The notes under the pieces: generated by a model
Seen by the model: only the letters and a program-made list of their open reading frames with translations
Databases searched by the model: none
What the model was told of the DNA's origin: nothing
Translations under genes and position numbers: made by a program
Part shown: one piece after another, positions 60,412 through 64,000 of the stretch
How the letters are laid out: each line of letters starts with the position of its first letter
How positions within the stretch are numbered: position 1 is the first letter of the stretch
Assembly (NCBI RefSeq): GCF_019578655.1
Contig: NC_063256.1
Location: forward strand, 36,629,185 to 36,693,184
Origin: Ricinus communis
Taxonomy: Eukaryota; Streptophyta; Magnoliopsida; Malpighiales; Euphorbiaceae
DNA length: 64,000 nt
Direction of reading: 5' to 3'

Positions 60412-63400
60412 GAAATGCAGCAAATCACACAATGATGGAGATAGAAGCAAGCAAACCCGCAGGAAATGGAATGCTAGTAGCAGCATTGAGTCCTCTAAGC
60501 GAGACGCTTTGGAGAGAAAAAACCAACACAGAATTGGTAGGAGATGTGTCTGCCAGGCTTACATGGAAGGATCTGACTGTGATGGTTACACTCAGCAACG
60601 GGGAGACACAAAATGTTCTGGAAGGACTTACTGGGTATGCTGAACCAGGCAGCCTTACTGCACTCATGGGTCCATCTGGCTCCGGAAAATCCACTCTCCT
60701 TGATGCTCTATCTAGTCGCCTTGCTGCCAATGCTTTTCTTTCTGGGACCATCCTACTTAATGGTCGGAAAACCAAGCTCTCTTTTGGAACTGCGGTGAGT
60801 AGTCTGTCCTTGTGTATTTTCTAAAAATAGGATATGAATCCGAATGACTAGCATGCACTAATTCTATATTCTGTTATAATATAGGCCTATGTAACACAAG
60901 ATGACAATTTGATCGGTACTCTAACTGTGAGGGAAACAATCTCGTATTCAGCTAGACTGCGTCTCCCTGATAAGATGCCTTGGTCAGAGAAGCGGGCGCT
61001 GGTTGAGAGTACTATTATCGAGATGGGTCTTCAAGACTGTGCAGATACAGTAATTGGAAACTGGCATTTGCGCGGTATCAGTGGAGGTGAGAAGAGAAGG
61101 GTCAGCATTGCTCTTGAAATCCTTATGAGGCCTAGATTGCTCTTTCTTGATGAACCAACCAGTGGACTTGACAGGTCAATCTCTTATATAGATCTTCTCA
61201 CTATCTACATATTCTTAATTATATCTGCTGTTCCAAATAATTTATATTTCTGAGATTCTGAAACAACAGCAGTTCTGCTTTCTGCATATATTCACCACTT
61301 CAACTTTTTCTTTTCATTTTTCTTTTTTACAAAAAAGAAAACAAAAGAAAACTATCTTAACTCATCCATATATTATCAAAGACGAGAATTTCCTGTTGCC
61401 TTAACATTGGATTCTATTACGTGTGGCAGTGCTTCGGCTTTCTTTGTGACTCAGACCTTACGTGGTCTATCTAGAGATGGAAGGACTGTCATAGCTTCAA
61501 TTCACCAGCCTAGCAGCGAAGTCTTTGAGCTTTTTGATAGATTGTACTTGCTTTCAGGAGGCAAAACTGTTTATTTTGGTCAGGCTTCAGAGGCATACGA
61601 GGCAAGAATCTGTGTTCTTAAAGTCCATCTCATTTCATTCATCACATAAAATGAAACTTGTAATTGTACTTTATGTTGATCATTGGTGTTTGCAGTTCTT
61701 TGCACAAGCTGGCTTTCCCTGTCCTGCTTTGAGGAACCCGTCTGACCATTTTCTGAGATGCATCAATTCTGACTTTGACAAAGTAAAGGCTACTTTGAAA
61801 GGTTCCATGAAACTGCGGGTACTACAGCTCCCTTTCATGCATTTAGCTTAATAATTAAGTTTGTGAAAATTGGCATAACTGTTAGCATCAATTAGGATTC
61901 TTTTAGAGATTGGATGCAATTTCTTTGCATATGTTGGAAGCAGAGGCTTTAATTCAAATAACACTGGCCTTTTGTTGCAAGAAATGTCTTTGAAACTATC
62001 AAAAATCAATATATAATATATTCACTTTCAAAGATAAAAGTTATGTATTATGCTGAATTATTGATTTGAATTTCTTAAGGAAGAATATATTGTTGAGGAT
62101 GCTAGTGGAACCAACTAACTACTAATTAATTACTTAGGAGGATTTCCTAAACCACAATAATACCAATGTCTATAGATGTTAGCTACTGAACATGAAGGAC
62201 GAATTCGTTTTAATTTCTTCGTGCTATAGAATTAATGCTTAGTTTGGAATTGTCTCACTGACTGCTGTTTAAGGATTATCTGATTATTGAACTTTTTTTT
62301 TTAATTTAACAATAAAAAATTTGGGTTACTAATCAGTTTGAGTCAAGCGAGGATCCTCTGGAGAAGATAACTACGGCTGAAGCCATACGAACTCTAGTTA
62401 ACTACTACCGCACTTCTCAGTACTATTATGCTGCAAGAGAGAAAGTTGAGGAGATATCCAAAGTTGTAAGTGTTTTCTTTTTGAGAGTTCAGTCCCAACT
62501 TAGCTGTTTAATGGTTGTCGTCACTTTTGTATCTATTTGTGGACAGCAATTTATGGATTCTTAATTAGCAAAGATATAAAAAAAAAGAAGCTAAAATCTA
62601 ATGATGATATGTTCATTTTATATGTACAGAAAGGAACTGTGCTAGATTCAGGAGGAAGTCAGGCTAGTTTCTTGATGCAGGCCTTTACTCTAACCAAGCG
62701 TTCATTCGTCAATATGTCAAGGGACTTTGGATACTACTGGCTTAGGCTTGTAATATACATTGTCGTCACCGTGTGTATTGGAACTATCTACTTGAATGTG
62801 GGGACTGGTTACAATTCAATTCTGGTACTGTTTCTTTTCCTCTTCCTGATTATCTCAAGTGTGCTGGGAATAGCATCTCAATTCTCAAGTTTACCCTTGT
62901 TTTAATTTAACACTATTATAACCAAGAACTTGACGTAAATCTTAAAATTTGGAAGATAGTTTGAAGCTGTTTGATGAATTTGTAGGCTTGGCAGTTGTCA
63001 ACCTTTTCCTCTTTGATTATGGGAAAAAGTCATAAAAACTGATGGGAGTTGAGGGCAAATCAAGCCCAGCCATATGATATAAGTCCATTAGTCGTAGGAA
63101 ATTTCTCTAGTAATAGGACACTTAAATAAATAAAAAGTATAGCACTATGAAGCTTTTCTTTTTTCATTTCTATTTATTACCGTACTGACTATTATACATG
63201 AACAGGCGAGAGGTTCATGTGCCTCCTTTGTATTTGGCTTCGTCACTTTTATGTCAATTGGTGGGTTTCCTTCGTTTGTGGAAGATATGAAGGTGAATTT
63301 TATTATCTCTTCTTTTATTATAAACTTGGTAAGGTCAATAATTTGAATATCTTCGAATCACTTTTTTAAAGGTATTCCAAAGAGAAAGGCTGAATGGCCA

Positions 63401-64000
63401 CTATGGTGTGACCGCCTTTGTGATTAGCAACACAATCTCTGCAATGCCATTCCTGATAATGATCACTTTCATCTCTGGAACTATTTGTTACTTCATGGTC
63501 CGCCTTCATCCAGGTTTCGAGCATTATTTATTTTTCGTATTGTGCCTTTATGCAAGTGTTACTGTTGTTGAGAGCTTGATGATGGCCATAGCTAGCATTG
63601 TCCCTAACTTCCTCATGGGTATCATAATTGGAGCTGGAATTCAGGTTTGTATTTTTCTACTCCTGATGTGATTTGTCTGATATACGATACTGATTAACTC
63701 AATTATTCGTGCACATAGTAAGCAATATTTAAGATCGGCAACTTATGGATTTCTTTCTTCTCCACATGTCAGGGAATATTCATGCTAGTGTCGGGGTATT
63801 TTAGGCTTCCAAATGACATACCAAAGCCTGTTTGGCGTTATCCAATGTCCTACATTAGCTTCCACTTCTGGGCTCTACAGGTAACTTGATACAATACCTC
63901 ATTAGTCAGCGGATTCCAACGCATTCCATCCAATGCTGAAACATGTTTTATTATTTCAGGGGCAATATCAAAATGATCTGAGAGGATTATTGTTCGACAA
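60408..64000 (+). CDS. ABCG11: ABCG11-type half-size ABC transporter (cuticular wax/cutin export), 3' end cut by window
   Basis: Exons read: 60408-60794, 60885-61174, 61430-61601, 61696-61818, 62337-62465, 62630-62824, 63206-63292, 63372-63644, 63773-63880 and 63960 onward. This gives about 601 of roughly 705 residues. The conserved family N-terminus is MEIEASKPA (ATG 60435); 60408 is the first in-frame ATG after the TATA box. The nucleotide-binding domain has Walker [11 protein letters not shown]-loop VTQDD, signature [10 protein letters not shown], Walker B LLFLDEP and H-loop SIHQP. The ABC2 membrane domain begins near [13 protein letters not shown] and includes [18 protein letters not shown] and [15 protein letters not shown]. 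Sequence similarity throughout is to Arabidopsis ABCG11 (WBC11), a plasma-membrane exporter of cuticular lipids that acts as a homodimer or with ABCG12. The intron at 61602-61695 uses a GC donor. Confidence 0.95.

Overview
The window is plant nuclear DNA, AT-rich with compact multi-exon genes, GT-AG introns and dispersed transposons. The gene set (TIP3 aquaporin, DYW-type PPR protein, DUF789 protein, ABCG11-type half-transporter, LRR receptor-like kinase) indicates a flowering plant, most likely a eudicot. A Malpighiales/Euphorbiaceae-like source is a guess from overall feel, not something the sequence proves. There are no tRNA, rRNA, CRISPR or prokaryotic features.

Layout. 0.4-1 kb: a possible small secreted peptide gene (-). 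2.2-7 kb: two tandem copies of the splicing factor PHF5A/SF3b14b (-), each with an intronless CDS and a 5'UTR intron. One copy has lost a zinc-ligand cysteine. 7.8-9.9 kb: an LRR receptor-like pseudokinase (+). 11.1-12.1 kb: a seed-type tonoplast aquaporin TIP3 (+) with RY and ABRE motifs upstream. 12.7-18.6 kb: a six-exon metallophosphoesterase (-) whose large intron holds a Tourist-like MITE and small tandem repeats. 20.3-22.9 kb: a 14-exon GH27 alpha-galactosidase (+). 24.6-24.9 kb: a decayed PPR fragment. 26.1-33.5 kb: a seven-exon TEX2-like PH+SMP lipid-transfer protein (-).

34-39 kb: a second MITE copy and a decayed Ty1/copia element, broken in its integrase by a solo LTR with a perfect 5-bp target duplication. 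40.3-48.2 kb: a six-exon DUF789 gene (-). Its 4.2-kb intron 5 carries a Mutator-like element that itself contains a second solo LTR of the same family. 49.7-51.9 kb: two hAT-type elements. 52.9-55.1 kb: an intronless DYW-class PPR gene (-). 55.5-56.7 kb: an inverted copy of the second hAT element, so the PPR gene is bracketed by inverted transposon copies. 57.9-59.4 kb: three tandem ~491-bp AT-rich units. 60.4 kb to the right edge: an ABCG11-type cuticular lipid exporter (+), cut off by the window in exon 10, with one GC-AG intron and a short uORF overlapping the candidate start codon.

The genes look like independent housekeeping or tissue-specific genes, not a functional cluster. The most unusual coding observation is the Cys26-to-Asp change in one PHF5A copy. 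The most unusual structural observations are the nested insertions and the inverted hAT pair. Exon coordinates were read by eye from splice-site consensus, phase and family knowledge, and every multi-exon CDS model keeps phase throughout.
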